In this document: one piece after another, positions 1 through 8,828 of the stretch
How positions within the stretch are numbered: the stretch's first letter is position 1
Layout of the letters: the number at the start of each line of letters is the position of its first letter
NCBI GenBank assembly: GCA_905233765.1
Contig: CAJOCU010000002.1
Location: forward strand, 62,001 to 126,000
Reading direction: 5' to 3'
DNA length: 64,000 bases
DNA from: an uncultured Bacteroidaceae bacterium
Lineage (GTDB): Bacteria > Bacteroidota > Bacteroidia > Bacteroidales > Bacteroidaceae
Position numbers and translations under genes: made by a program
The notes under the pieces: model-generated
Told to the model about the DNA's origin: nothing
Databases searched by the model: none
What the model saw: only the letters and a program-made list of their open reading frames with translations

Positions 1-538
1 ACCAGAAGATGTAGTCCTCGCCCATGCGTATGTCTGAAGGTACAGCAAACATCGCTGCGGTAAGTATTGCACGACGATAGAGACTTCCCCAAGGAAGTCC
101 GATGGCGCCTTCACCACGAACGGCCAAATGGCGAAAGTCGCTCATGGGGATTGTTGTTCGATGCTCGTTACGAAGGGTGTAGCCATTGCCTAATACAATG
201 TCCGTTGAATTATCCGCGGCGGCCAGGAGCGTTGCCAGAGCGTGAGAAGGGAGGGTGTCATCGGCATCGACGAAGGTAAGCCATGTGCCCGTGGCGGCGG
301 CTACACCCGTTGCTCGTGCGGGATTGGGACCTTGGTTTTCCTGATGGAGTACACGGATGCGCGAGTCGATAGAGGCTAGATGGTGACATAGAGAAAGGCT
401 GCTATCAGCGCTCCCATCGTCAACAAGTATCAGTTCAAAGGACGTCAGGGTCTGGGATAGGACACTGTTAACGCACTTCGTGAGTGTGTCTTCTGCCTGA
501 TAGACTGGAATAACGACTGATAGGATGGGGGATGTCAT
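1..538 (-). CDS. Family 2 glycosyltransferase, partial (3' end outside window)
   Basis: GT-A fold glycosyltransferase expected to transfer a nucleotide-activated sugar to a growing, lipid-linked exopolysaccharide or O-antigen unit at the cytoplasmic face of the inner membrane. Only the first 179 codons are present. I translated it from an ATG whose complement is at 536-538. Seen: SVVIPVYQAEDTL at residues 7-19 (first beta strand), VDDGS at 39-43 and VDADD at 90-94, the nucleotide- and metal-binding aspartates typical of GT2. It begins 13 bases after the end of the GT-B gene and continues that minus-strand operon. Acceptor and sugar cannot be told from the sequence. Confidence 0.9.
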   Translation of the reverse strand, partial: MTSPILSVVIPVYQAEDTLTKCVNSVLSQTLTSFELILVDDGSADSSLSLCHHLASIDSRIRVLHQENQGPNPARATGVAAATGTWLTFVDADDTLPSHALATLLAAADNSTDIVLGNGYTLRNEHRTTIPMSDFRHLAVRGEGAIGLPWGSLYRRAILTAAMFAVPSDIRMGEDYIFW

Positions 539-551
539 GTACCTCTGATGG

Positions 552-1700
552 TTACGCGTTCATATATAGACTTTCATATTGTTGAGCCACATGCAGATGA
601 TCATGATGACGACGGATGTACTCGATGCTTTCGGATTGAAGCCTCTTAATATTCTCGGGATGCTCAATCAGTGTATGACAAATCTGGTCATAAACATCTT
701 GCTCTGTTGGCTGAACATTGATAATAGGACGTAACGATTGTTCTCCCAATAGCTCGTACTGCTCTTCTTCGCCGCCTCCGACAAGAATCAGCCCCTTAGC
801 CATTGCAAGCAGTCCATTCATGCCTGGCGTATAGCTGTAGAGTTGGTCGAGAAGGACATGAGAGGTGTTCATCATCTGCTCATATTTCGCGTAAAGAACG
901 TTCTCTGCTTTTATTATATGAACGCGCGACGGATAGTCATGCTGCAGTCGCTCAAGGGCCGTGAGCATAATATCGGTGCCTTTGTAGGCAGAACGCTCTT
1001 TTTGAATGCCGATGAAGAAGTTGAGAGCCCCTTCCCGGCCTCCCCCCATAGGGGCAGAGACGTTCTGGACGGAAGCTGCGTTGATGGTTTGTGTGGGAGT
1101 GACAGCGGAGCGGTTGATAGGAAAAGGAATAAAATGGGCCTTTGACAGAAAGAAGGGACGATAGCACATCTCATACTCGTAGAGACCGGTGATGATTCCG
1201 TCACAATCCTCGGCGATGCGACGATTGAGTTCACCCTTGGGGCCATTGAGCCAATCGGCAATCATCGTATGCATGAAGGGGTAGTCGCGAAGCTGTGAAC
1301 CGAAGTTAAAGTCAGAGTAGCGGAAGGTCTTACAGTCCATGCCCACCTTCACCCAATAATGGTCGATGCCGAAAGCACCGAGGAAGACACGCCCGTTGTG
1401 ACGACGAAGGTAGCGATAGAACGGCCAGATGCGCTCGGCACGGAGGTCAAGGAAAACGGGATTGATGAGTTGGACGATGTCGTAACCGCGGAGACGGGGG
1501 AATGTCTTCGCGAGATCAACGATATAGTTGAGAGTAGAGCGTTTTGAGTTTAGAGATCCTCGCTGGAGGTTGATATCACGTGGATAATTCTTCCAGCCAT
1601 CTCCATTTGAAACGACAGTGACGTGATGTCCAAGGGCACGCAAGCCTTCGGCCAAGGTCCAATGGACGTTTGAATATTCTCCTATGAGAAGGATCTTCAT
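552..1700 (-). CDS. GT-B glycosyltransferase (GT4-like)
   Basis: Predicted cytoplasmic glycosyltransferase of 382 residues with a GT-B layout: N-terminal Rossmann half beginning KILLIGEYSNVHWTLAEGL with the usual GHHVTVVS strand, and a C-terminal nucleotide-sugar half (FFIGIQKERSAYKGTDIM near 230, then GMNGLLAMAKGL and a GGEEEQYELL stretch where GT4 enzymes carry their E(x7)E-type region). It belongs to the exopolysaccharide operon and lies 3 bases after the secreted glycoside hydrolase gene. Odd: residues about 201-225 form a Gly/Ala/Asn-rich insert between the two halves. Its DNA (about 1027-1062) is a G-tract hairpin resembling intergenic GC-rich repeats elsewhere in the window. Sugar specificity is unknown. 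Confidence 0.88.
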   Translation of the reverse strand: MKILLIGEYSNVHWTLAEGLRALGHHVTVVSNGDGWKNYPRDINLQRGSLNSKRSTLNYIVDLAKTFPRLRGYDIVQLINPVFLDLRAERIWPFYRYLRRHNGRVFLGAFGIDHYWVKVGMDCKTFRYSDFNFGSQLRDYPFMHTMIADWLNGPKGELNRRIAEDCDGIITGLYEYEMCYRPFFLSKAHFIPFPINRSAVTPTQTINAASVQNVSAPMGGGREGALNFFIGIQKERSAYKGTDIMLTALERLQHDYPSRVHIIKAENVLYAKYEQMMNTSHVLLDQLYSYTPGMNGLLAMAKGLILVGGGEEEQYELLGEQSLRPIINVQPTEQDVYDQICHTLIEHPENIKRLQSESIEYIRRHHDHLHVAQQYESLYMNA

Positions 1701-1703
1701 CCG

Positions 1704-4700
1704 CTATTTGATGAGAACTTTGCGGCCGTCAAGGATATAGATGCCTTTGCGCAAGTTACCCTTTGAGATACGACGACCGGATAGATCATAGATGTCGTTG
1801 GACTTGGACGTGGGGACGGATAAGGTGGGCTCTATGCCTGTGACTGCCTCAGGAACTTCAACGAGCGTAAGTGTGAAGTGGTCGGCACTCCACCAAGCGG
1901 TTTTAGATGCATCCATTTGCATGGAGATCGTAAGGGTCTCACCCGTTTTTACCTTGATAGGCTTGGTAACCACATCCTGCCATCCTTGCGGATATTTTGC
2001 GTCCTCGAGCGATTCTGCGCCAGTGCCGTTAAAGACTGTAGAGACCTGATTCGTGGGTGTCTTGGCCGTGAGTGTGAAGGTGGCGGCATCTTGACCGCGC
2101 AGGATGGCACCAAAGGTGTAAGTGCCCTCGGGTAGGCCCTGAATATCCTGTTCGAGAGAAGAGGTGAATGCGCTTCCCTTCCATATATTCCAGTATGTGT
2201 TAGTCGCAGCGCCATCATATGCTTCTGTATTGGTCTTATAGTCCACATTTGACGAAGTCCATCCATAACTACTCTTGCGATTGCAGTCTGGATTCACGAT
2301 GAAACAGCTGGCATCGCGGGGAGTAGAGTAGGGGGTGATGAGTTCAGGATCCGTATCGTCGGAAATGATAGGCGGCATGAGTGAGTAGAGATGGATGTCG
2401 TTCTCTATACGTGCTGTCTTGCTGTCTATCGAAGATAGGCTCCCAACATAGGTGAGCTGGAAGTTGTCGGCGCCAGCCCAGCGTCCGCCCATGGTGCCAA
2501 GGTTGCGAACACCTACACGTAGGTAGCCATCGTTCACAACGATGTTTTTCACTTCTGTGAGTGGGTACTCGCTAATGTCGAGGGCATCGGCATCGACGGT
2601 GGTCTCTTCTGTAATGGGGGTCGCGTAGAGTTGTGAAGATGACTGTGCATATAACATGACCGCTCCATTGACAGCTGCCCCTTCAACATTGTCTGCGGTG
2701 TTGAATACATTCGCCGAGAGTTGGTAAACGCCGTCATCAAGGTCCAGGATATCCTGATAGTAGTTAAAGTTGATGTTGGCTGCTGTTGGATCCCACACCT
2801 CAAAGTAGGTGTCGCCGGTGGACTTGGTAAAACCGTTCTGGGCGTCACGTGTGCAGGTCCATCCATCTACAGAAGACTGACTGGAGGACTCTATGCTGGC
2901 ATTCTTGATGTAACCTGCATCCGCCGTTGAGCTGTTAATCGTCTTTCCTGTGAGTGTGACAACGGTGACACGGAATTGATCGGTTTCCAGGTTCACATCC
3001 TCGGGATCGATGTTTGTTACAGTGATGGTTTCGTTATCGAAACGGTAACGGTCGCTGACCTCGTGGAAGGTGCTCCAGGTGCCGTCGGTATTCAGGCGTT
3101 CTATGATCAGCTGGTCTGTCATGTCCGTGTTGGGGTTTTGGATGGTGAAGGTCAGCTTGCCCGTGGATGCCGTCTGTTTTACATGAAGAGAGGGAACTTT
3201 TGTGGACGGTGAATACCAAACGGGGGTCTTGGCGTATTTAGCGTTATAAGCGAACGTGGAACGGTGGTCACGATAGACTTGTCCTGCTGGCGTGAGTCCC
3301 TTCGAGGGATTGTTGTCATAGAACATATACGTCTCCCATTTGTCTTCGAGATAAACGGCATAGCGCTCAATCCAGGGACATTCTTCTACCTTTTGCAGCA
3401 GTACCTGCATATATTTGCGGTGCTGCTCATAGCTAGTGATATTGTTGGTGTTCCATGAAGCGCTGATGTTGAACTCGCTAATCCACAATGGACGTCCAGT
3501 GTTGTCCCAAACGCTCTTACATTTAGTGTTGCAATACCAGTTGGCATAATCCGTTTCGTTCATTCCAGCTAAGTCCCAATAAGAATGTGTAACTGCAAAA
3601 TCGCAGCGCGCAGCCATATTGTCAACGTGCTTGAAGAATTGAGTAAGGTAGCTGAAGTCGGTAGGTTGTGGTGAGCCGATACGTCCTCCACTAGAGAGGA
3701 AGTTTTGATTAAACGTGTAGGCTGTCCAGGCATCGGTCGTTCCACCACAAGAACAGTTCGTATGTTGCTCACTGTGTTCTGGTTCGTTAAGCGACAAGGA
3801 GGCCGTTGCTGTCTTGTTGTTAACATCGCTGGCGGAGGGCCAGTAGCGATGCTGTAGGCAGGGAACATACTCGTAATCGGTGCCGGAACTGTAGCCGGCG
3901 CTCCATGTCCAATACCAACTAGCCCTTAGCAGATCCACACCACTTGAACCGTTCTTGTTTCCCATTCCTTTCTTGCTGAGATACGGCCAAGGCTTGATAT
4001 TTACGGAGCTAACACGCTTGGAGAGTGATGTTGGCAATGTCACCTCGAGGTCAGCATGGTCGGCAACAAAGACGCGACTGTAACCACTGCCTTTGGTGCC
4101 AGTAGCCACTGTTGCCATATATCCTCGACGGAGAGTGAACGAGATCATTGTGTTGTTTCTCTTGGAAAGGGTCGTGTTGTTGCTCGCTTTTAGAACGAAG
4201 TCCCCGGTCGTTCCCTTGCAACTCATGGGAGCCGAGGGTAGAGGAATGATAGCAGCACCATTTAGGAAGATGGCAATACGGCAGTTGGTGCCATTCACGG
4301 CCTTCTTGCCTGCAATGGTGACATACTTCAAATAACTCGAGGCTTTTGACGGAACGATATTGTCGAGGATGAGCCAGGTGCTGTCACTGCCCAGATTGAT
4401 GGTGGCGCTCCCTTGGATAGGCATCTCGTTGGCAGTAATATGAATGTCGATGGCATCGCTGCGGTCGATGTTGATGTTCTTGACAAGGCAGTAGTCAATC
4501 TCGCGGACACCTTGTGCATTCGTATATTCCTCGGAGACGAAAGCGGCACGAGCTTCATCCCAGGTGGAACCGACAACGGGAATCGCTGAGAACTGGGAAT
4601 GACTGCCTTTTGGCTTGTTATAGTACACGGCAACATAGTCGGAATTTTTGTTGGCACCATCTACTCCGAGATACTTGCTGTTCTTTTTGTTTATAAGATA

Positions 4701-5057
4701 GGTGTAAGTGCCTTCATCTATTTTCCAGCAGTAGCGATCTTCTGTTGATTGGTTGCTTTCGAAGACTGTTGTCCAGTCATTGGAAGAACTAGCTACCAGA
4801 TATTTGTTGCTGCTTTTCTGACGGAGTAATACATAACCGCTCTTTCCACAATCTTCAGCTACAAAAATGTAACTGTCAGCATTGCTGTTTTTATTGAATG
4901 CCGAGAGTGCAGGGCCATCGTCAGTATCGTTAGAGCCGAGGAGCTTCTCATAGATGTTGAGCCATAGGTAGTATTCGGTTCCTGGTGTAAGGGTTGCATG
5001 TGTTTGGCTGGCGAAGCCTAAAGAAAGCAGAAATGCTAATAGCAGATTCTTTTTCAT
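1704..5057 (-). CDS. Secreted GH128-like glycoside hydrolase with carbohydrate-binding regions
   Basis: Large secreted protein (1117 residues from the chosen start). The start at 5057 gives a clean signal peptide (MKKNLLLAFLLSLGFASQTHA); an ATG 36 bases upstream would add residues before it and overlap a likely -7 box. Order seen: a beta-trefoil-like N-terminal region (about 25-165), a beta-sandwich region, then a glycosyl hydrolase catalytic-core domain (about 340-600) with LNEPEH (E425) and WISEF (E528), which fit the acid/base and nucleophile of this clan. Two jelly-roll-like regions follow (FEVWDPTAANINF and YWNIWKGSAF), then a C-terminal tail (YDLSGRRIS...KGIYIL) like type IX secretion sorting tails. 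GH128 members known to me cut beta-1,3-glucan; the substrate here is inference. It sits between glycosyltransferase genes, so it may trim or release the polysaccharide made by this locus. Confidence 0.82.
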   Translation of the reverse strand: MKKNLLLAFLLSLGFASQTHATLTPGTEYYLWLNIYEKLLGSNDTDDGPALSAFNKNSNADSYIFVAEDCGKSGYVLLRQKSSNKYLVASSSNDWTTVFESNQSTEDRYCWKIDEGTYTYLINKKNSKYLGVDGANKNSDYVAVYYNKPKGSHSQFSAIPVVGSTWDEARAAFVSEEYTNAQGVREIDYCLVKNINIDRSDAIDIHITANEMPIQGSATINLGSDSTWLILDNIVPSKASSYLKYVTIAGKKAVNGTNCRIAIFLNGAAIIPLPSAPMSCKGTTGDFVLKASNNTTLSKRNNTMISFTLRRGYMATVATGTKGSGYSRVFVADHADLEVTLPTSLSKRVSSVNIKPWPYLSKKGMGNKNGSSGVDLLRASWYWTWSAGYSSGTDYEYVPCLQHRYWPSASDVNNKTATASLSLNEPEHSEQHTNCSCGGTTDAWTAYTFNQNFLSSGGRIGSPQPTDFSYLTQFFKHVDNMAARCDFAVTHSYWDLAGMNETDYANWYCNTKCKSVWDNTGRPLWISEFNISASWNTNNITSYEQHRKYMQVLLQKVEECPWIERYAVYLEDKWETYMFYDNNPSKGLTPAGQVYRDHRSTFAYNAKYAKTPVWYSPSTKVPSLHVKQTASTGKLTFTIQNPNTDMTDQLIIERLNTDGTWSTFHEVSDRYRFDNETITVTNIDPEDVNLETDQFRVTVVTLTGKTINSSTADAGYIKNASIESSSQSSVDGWTCTRDAQNGFTKSTGDTYFEVWDPTAANINFNYYQDILDLDDGVYQLSANVFNTADNVEGAAVNGAVMLYAQSSSQLYATPITEETTVDADALDISEYPLTEVKNIVVNDGYLRVGVRNLGTMGGRWAGADNFQLTYVGSLSSIDSKTARIENDIHLYSLMPPIISDDTDPELITPYSTPRDASCFIVNPDCNRKSSYGWTSSNVDYKTNTEAYDGAATNTYWNIWKGSAFTSSLEQDIQGLPEGTYTFGAILRGQDAATFTLTAKTPTNQVSTVFNGTGAESLEDAKYPQGWQDVVTKPIKVKTGETLTISMQMDASKTAWWSADHFTLTLVEVPEAVTGIEPTLSVPTSKSNDIYDLSGRRISKGNLRKGIYILDGRKVLIK

Positions 5058-5090
5058 TGTAAAATGAATTGATAAATGTGTTTCTGGCGA

Positions 5091-5118
5091 CAAAAGTAAT
5101 AAAATTATTTCACATCAA
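5091..5118 (-). promoter_or_regulatory. Possible promoter before the secreted hydrolase
   Basis: On the minus strand TACTTTTG (complement of 5091-5098) matches the Bacteroidetes -7 box TAnnTTTG. A TTG lies at the complement of 5116-5118 with a short 17-base spacer. It would give a leader of roughly 25-30 bases before the start at 5057 and let the hydrolase be transcribed apart from the upstream flippase and glycosyltransferase. Confidence 0.4.
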
Positions 5119-6146
5119 TAAAAAAAAGGAAAAATCTTAAACGATTTTTTCAATCCATTGACCCATAGATGTAGGTAGGCTTGTTGTTGGAAATGAAACA
5201 AGCGCGTGTTGAGCATGAGCCAATATCCTGGTTTCCAACGGGATCGTAGAGGAAGACGTGACGGCCTGAATGTATGAAGTATCGTGCGTAGTCGGGCCGA
5301 TATCTGGAGGATCGTCTGAGCATCCAGCTCAGCACGATGCTGCAAGAAGAGACGGTAACAGTGGATGTATGCCATCCAGCGATGACTTTCGTAGCGCCGA
5401 AGGATGGCAGATTGAACTGCTTCTTTCTTCAATTGAAAGAGTAGAGACAACATTGCCTCCATCTGGTCGAAGCGTAAAGGGCTGAAGGAGGTCGTAAGTG
5501 ATTGCAAATGACGGCGGTAGAAATATGTTCCCGTACAGGCTCTCACTTCGCGACTATGCAGATAATGAAGGCATGAGGTGTTGTCGTCACTATAGAGGCG
5601 AGTGCTAGTGTCAAAGGGGATTGCCTGGTAAAGGCTGCGACGCGTAAGGTAGAGGCCATGCAATTTCCAACCATCGATACATAATTCAAATGCTTCATTG
5701 CCACTTAGCGCTTCTCCCTTCACCAGCTTATCGGGCAAACCATAATCCTCTTCATGGTCATCTGTATCATCATGGATGATGAGTTGAAACATGACACAGT
5801 CAGTTCTCGGGTGTTGACGGAAACAGTCCATAGCCTTCTCTAATGTATCAGGTGAAAGCCAGTCGTCTGCATCAACCATACATATAAAAGAGGCCTGAAC
5901 ATGCTGCAAGGCGAGGTTGCGTGCGACAGCCTGTCCGCTGTTGCGTGGTGTCTGTAAGACTTTGATACGGGTGTCTTTATTAGCTCGTTCATGTAGGATC
6001 TCAAGTGTTACATCAGTAGAGCAGTCATCAACACAAATAATTTCAAGATTAGACATGGTCTGCCCACACAAAGAATCCAAGCAACGAGGCAGAGTCGCTG
6101 CGGCATTGTAAGCGGCTACAAGGACTGCAACAGACGGAATTGACAT
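5115..6146 (-). CDS. Family 2 glycosyltransferase
   Basis: A 343-residue GT-A glycosyltransferase. Seen: VAVLVAAYNAAATLPRCLDSL at the N-terminus, EIICVDDCSTD near 35-45 and CMVDADDWLSPDTL near 90-100, the usual GT2 aspartate motifs. The C-terminal third is Arg/Leu-rich and may hold amphipathic helices touching the membrane. It follows the flippase gene by 6 bases in the same operon, so it probably adds one sugar of the repeat unit that the flippase exports. Donor and acceptor are not predictable. Confidence 0.9.
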   Translation of the reverse strand: MSIPSVAVLVAAYNAAATLPRCLDSLCGQTMSNLEIICVDDCSTDVTLEILHERANKDTRIKVLQTPRNSGQAVARNLALQHVQASFICMVDADDWLSPDTLEKAMDCFRQHPRTDCVMFQLIIHDDTDDHEEDYGLPDKLVKGEALSGNEAFELCIDGWKLHGLYLTRRSLYQAIPFDTSTRLYSDDNTSCLHYLHSREVRACTGTYFYRRHLQSLTTSFSPLRFDQMEAMLSLLFQLKKEAVQSAILRRYESHRWMAYIHCYRLFLQHRAELDAQTILQISARLRTILHTFRPSRLPLRSRWKPGYWLMLNTRLFHFQQQAYLHLWVNGLKKSFKIFPFFY

Positions 6147-6152
6147 AAAAAA

Positions 6153-7652
6153 CTACTTTGATTTGAGTTGAAATCTCGTCAGCAACTTTTGTACAATGAC
6201 GGAATCGCTGCCAAGGCTGCGAAAAGTGAACCATAAAGACAGGGCAAGCAAGATGCAGCCGACTATGTATTTAATGATTGGAGGCAGGAGCAGACAGACG
6301 GCTACAGCACAAGCGACTAATATGGTCTGTACGGCGATAATGATAAGGGTATGGCTCTCGAATCGGATGTGATAACGCCAAAAGTAGCATGTAGAAATAA
6401 GAATAAGGTCAAAGAGTGCTGACGCAGATAATCCCACGCCAGCTCCGAAGAGCCCCCACAGATAATAACATCCGACAATGAGACAGAGTGATACGGCATC
6501 GTAAATCACTTCCATCGTCAAATACCAGCCGGAGTCTCCGTGGGCTAGTGCCATGTAGCTGATTGGAACGGATATAGCGCGGAAGAAGGTGTAAAACACT
6601 GCAGCCAGCGTCATTCTCTCGATAATACCAAACTCGCTGGCGAATAGGATGCTAAGCGCAATGGGCATAAACACAGCCAGCGCAATCATGAATGGCCCAA
6701 TAAGTGCAACACAGACTTGTATCTGTTGATTGATGATTTCATTGCGCCGGATGCGGTCGTTGTTGGCACTCGACAAACGAGGGAAATAGTCCGCTTCGAG
6801 GGCTGTGAATACGATGCCGGCATAACCAACCATCAGCGTATAGGCGGCGCGGTAGAAGCCGACATCGTCCAGTGAACCGTAGTAGAGAAGCAGCGCCGGT
6901 ACAGCCATCGCTGTGGTCGAACCCGCTATAGCAGCGAGGACATAAGGTATTCCGATGCGCACCATCTCCCATCCCTCTGTAAAGATGTTCCGTGAGAATA
7001 GCGAAACACGCCAGGGGAAGATGGGAAGTGTATAGGCCAGGTAAACACAAAGTGTTGCAACAGCTGTAATGTCCAGCGCTAATAGGATGCCACGTGTGCG
7101 CAACGCCCAGAAAATAGGAATCGTGATGCAAAGGAGGACGATGGCACTCAATAATGAGATGACAGCAACACGCTTCAAGTGCCGCAGGCCCTTGAGGATG
7201 CTGATTTCCCCTCCCATGACAGAGGCGGCCATCGCCATAGGAGCGACGAGTGCCGCCTGCCACCATGATGACATATTGCCATCAAAGAAAACAAGACATA
7301 AAATTGGCGAACAGACGATGCAGAAGAAGCCGGCAAGTAACGCAGTCCATAGGCTCCAAGTCCGTATAACGCGCACAAATTCATTTATGGCCGCTGGATC
7401 ATCGCTTTCAAACAACTCGGAGAGCCGTCGTACAGAAGAAAAGGGAATGCCCAAGTTGCTCACGCTTGACACGAACTCTGAGATGGCCAAATATATGCCC
7501 ATAAGTCCAATGCCAGCAGGACCAAGTAAGTGGGTTGCAAATTTATTTCGCACGACGCTCAAAAGGATGTTTAAGCCCTGTACACCGCCAAAGATGCCAG
7601 TGTACTTCAGGACATGATCTATTGATGCTTGTTGGTGCTTACTTGAAGACAT
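6153..7652 (-). CDS. wzx: Polysaccharide flippase, Wzx-type (MATE/PST superfamily)
   Basis: Integral inner-membrane protein of 499 residues made almost entirely of hydrophobic segments, about 12-14 predicted helices. It would move undecaprenyl-pyrophosphate-linked oligosaccharide to the periplasmic face. The N-terminus (FGGVQGLNILLSVVRNKFATHLLGPAGIGLMGIY) is the typical opening of O-antigen translocases of Bacteroidetes. It is the first gene of the minus-strand operon and is divergent from panB. A polymerase (Wzy) is not seen in the window; if there is one, it must lie beyond the left edge. Confidence 0.92.
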   Translation of the reverse strand: MSSSKHQQASIDHVLKYTGIFGGVQGLNILLSVVRNKFATHLLGPAGIGLMGIYLAISEFVSSVSNLGIPFSSVRRLSELFESDDPAAINEFVRVIRTWSLWTALLAGFFCIVCSPILCLVFFDGNMSSWWQAALVAPMAMAASVMGGEISILKGLRHLKRVAVISLLSAIVLLCITIPIFWALRTRGILLALDITAVATLCVYLAYTLPIFPWRVSLFSRNIFTEGWEMVRIGIPYVLAAIAGSTTAMAVPALLLYYGSLDDVGFYRAAYTLMVGYAGIVFTALEADYFPRLSSANNDRIRRNEIINQQIQVCVALIGPFMIALAVFMPIALSILFASEFGIIERMTLAAVFYTFFRAISVPISYMALAHGDSGWYLTMEVIYDAVSLCLIVGCYYLWGLFGAGVGLSASALFDLILISTCYFWRYHIRFESHTLIIIAVQTILVACAVAVCLLLPPIIKYIVGCILLALSLWFTFRSLGSDSVIVQKLLTRFQLKSK

Positions 7653-7680
7653 TTTATGCCATATTGGACAAATTTGCGTG

Positions 7681-7688
7681 CAAAGATA
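7681..7688 (-). promoter_or_regulatory. Possible -7 box for the flippase operon
   Basis: The complement of 7681-7688 reads TATCTTTG, a match to TAnnTTTG, 29 bases before the flippase start. No good -33 TTTG is found at the 19-21 base spacing, so the call rests on the -7 box and its position. Confidence 0.4.
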
Positions 7689-7710
7689 GTGTAAAATGTG
7701 GAGAATTATG

Positions 7711-7718
7711 TACTTTTG
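7711..7718 (+). promoter_or_regulatory. Possible -7 box for panB
   Basis: TACTTTTG followed by CGC, about 50 bases before the panB start, fits the Bacteroidetes -7 consensus. The -33 region is weak. Together with the minus-strand box at 7681-7688 it makes a compact divergent promoter region between flippase and panB. Confidence 0.45.
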
Positions 7719-7769
7719 CGCCCAAATTTTAGCAAATACCTATAAATACTCTCTTTTCAGAAACAAATT

Positions 7770-8591
7770 ATGGCAGGTTATTTAGTGGACGATACCCGTA
7801 AAGTGACGACGCATCGCCTGTTTGAAATGAAACAAAGCGGCAAGAAGATTGCTATGCTCACGTCCTATGACTATTCGATGGCACAGGTAGTAGATGGCGC
7901 AGGGGTTGATGTTATATTGGTAGGAGACAGCGCTTCCAATACAATGGCCGGCAATCTCACCACACTGCCAATCACCATCGACCAAATGATTTATCATGCT
8001 CGCAGCGTTGTGCGAGGTGTCAATCGTGCGTTGGTTGTCTGTGATATGCCTTTCGGAACATATCAAGTTGACCCTCAGGATGCTGTGCGTAATGCCATCC
8101 GTATTATGCAGGAGACCGGTTGTGACGCTTTGAAACTGGAGGGCGGGGTAGAGATTATCCCCGCTGTGAAACTTATCTTAGACGCAGGTATTCCCGTGAT
8201 GGGTCATCTGGGCTTAACACCGCAGAGCATCAACAAATTTGGGACCTATGCTGTTCGTGCGAAGGAAGCCGCCGAAGCTGAGAAACTTCGTTCCGACGCT
8301 TTGGCGCTGGCAGATGTCGGATGCTTTGGAATTGTCCTGGAGAAGATTCCTGCCAAGCTAGCTAATGAAGTTACCAAAAGCGTGAATATCCCCATTATAG
8401 GTATTGGTGCCGGTGGCGGATGTGACGGGCAGGTGCTTGTTGTTCATGATATGCTCGGAATGAACAAGGGTTTCTCACCCAAGTTTTTGCGTCGCTATGC
8501 CAACCTTTTTGAAGTGATGACTGATGCGATTGGCAACTACGTCTCCGACGTGAAGAACTGCAATTTCCCCAACGAGAACGAGCAGTATTAA
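7770..8591 (+). CDS. panB: 3-methyl-2-oxobutanoate hydroxymethyltransferase
   Basis: First step of pantothenate synthesis: transfers the methylene group of 5,10-methylene-THF to 2-oxoisovalerate, giving ketopantoate; cytoplasmic. The 273-residue protein has the usual family length and motifs: [11 protein letters not shown], the metal-binding [11 protein letters not shown] with [42 protein letters not shown] and [22 protein letters not shown]. It stands alone, without panC or panD beside it, and is closed by a hairpin terminator. The dihydrofolate-cofactor genes folK and the 5-formyl-THF ligase are elsewhere in the window and not in this transcript. Confidence 0.97.
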   Translation: MAGYLVDDTRKVTTHRLFEMKQSGKKIAMLTSYDYSMAQVVDGAGVDVILVGDSASNTMAGNLTTLPITIDQMIYHARSVVRGVNRALVVCDMPFGTYQVDPQDAVRNAIRIMQETGCDALKLEGGVEIIPAVKLILDAGIPVMGHLGLTPQSINKFGTYAVRAKEAAEAEKLRSDALALADVGCFGIVLEKIPAKLANEVTKSVNIPIIGIGAGGGCDGQVLVVHDMLGMNKGFSPKFLRRYANLFEVMTDAIGNYVSDVKNCNFPNENEQY

Positions 8592-8613
8592 CGGTATTCA
8601 TTATAGACATGCT

Positions 8614-8657
8614 GAAGGGATGCATCCACGCATAAGATGGATGCATCCTTCTTTTTA
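8614..8657 (+). terminator. Rho-independent terminator after panB
   Basis: The arms GAAGGGATGCATCCA and TGGATGCATCCTTC pair over about 14 bases with one bulged G, around a short loop, and are followed by TTTTTAT. This separates panB from the downstream fasciclin/SusC operon. Confidence 0.85.
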
Positions 8658-8698
8658 TGTTATTGAACATGTTTTTAGAAAATTCTTTAACGAAAGTA

Positions 8699-8728
8699 TT
8701 GTGGTAGTTAATATTTGTTGTAACTTTG
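8699..8728 (+). promoter_or_regulatory. Promoter of the fasciclin/SusC/SusD operon
   Basis: TTG at 8699-8701, a 19-base spacer and TAACTTTG at 8721-8728 match the Bacteroidetes sigma factor consensus (-33 TTTG, -7 TAnnTTTG). It predicts a leader of about 95 bases before the start at 8829, containing a small GGGG-AAAT-CCCC hairpin at 8741-8752. No further promoter of this quality was found inside the seven-gene run, which supports a single transcript. Confidence 0.7.
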
Positions 8729-8828
8729 ACACCCAACAAAGGGGAAATCCCCATTCTTACATCATGATATGACGTCAAGCGGACGTTCTAACCAAAAGGA
8801 AATCAACAACTCAACAATTAATAACTGA

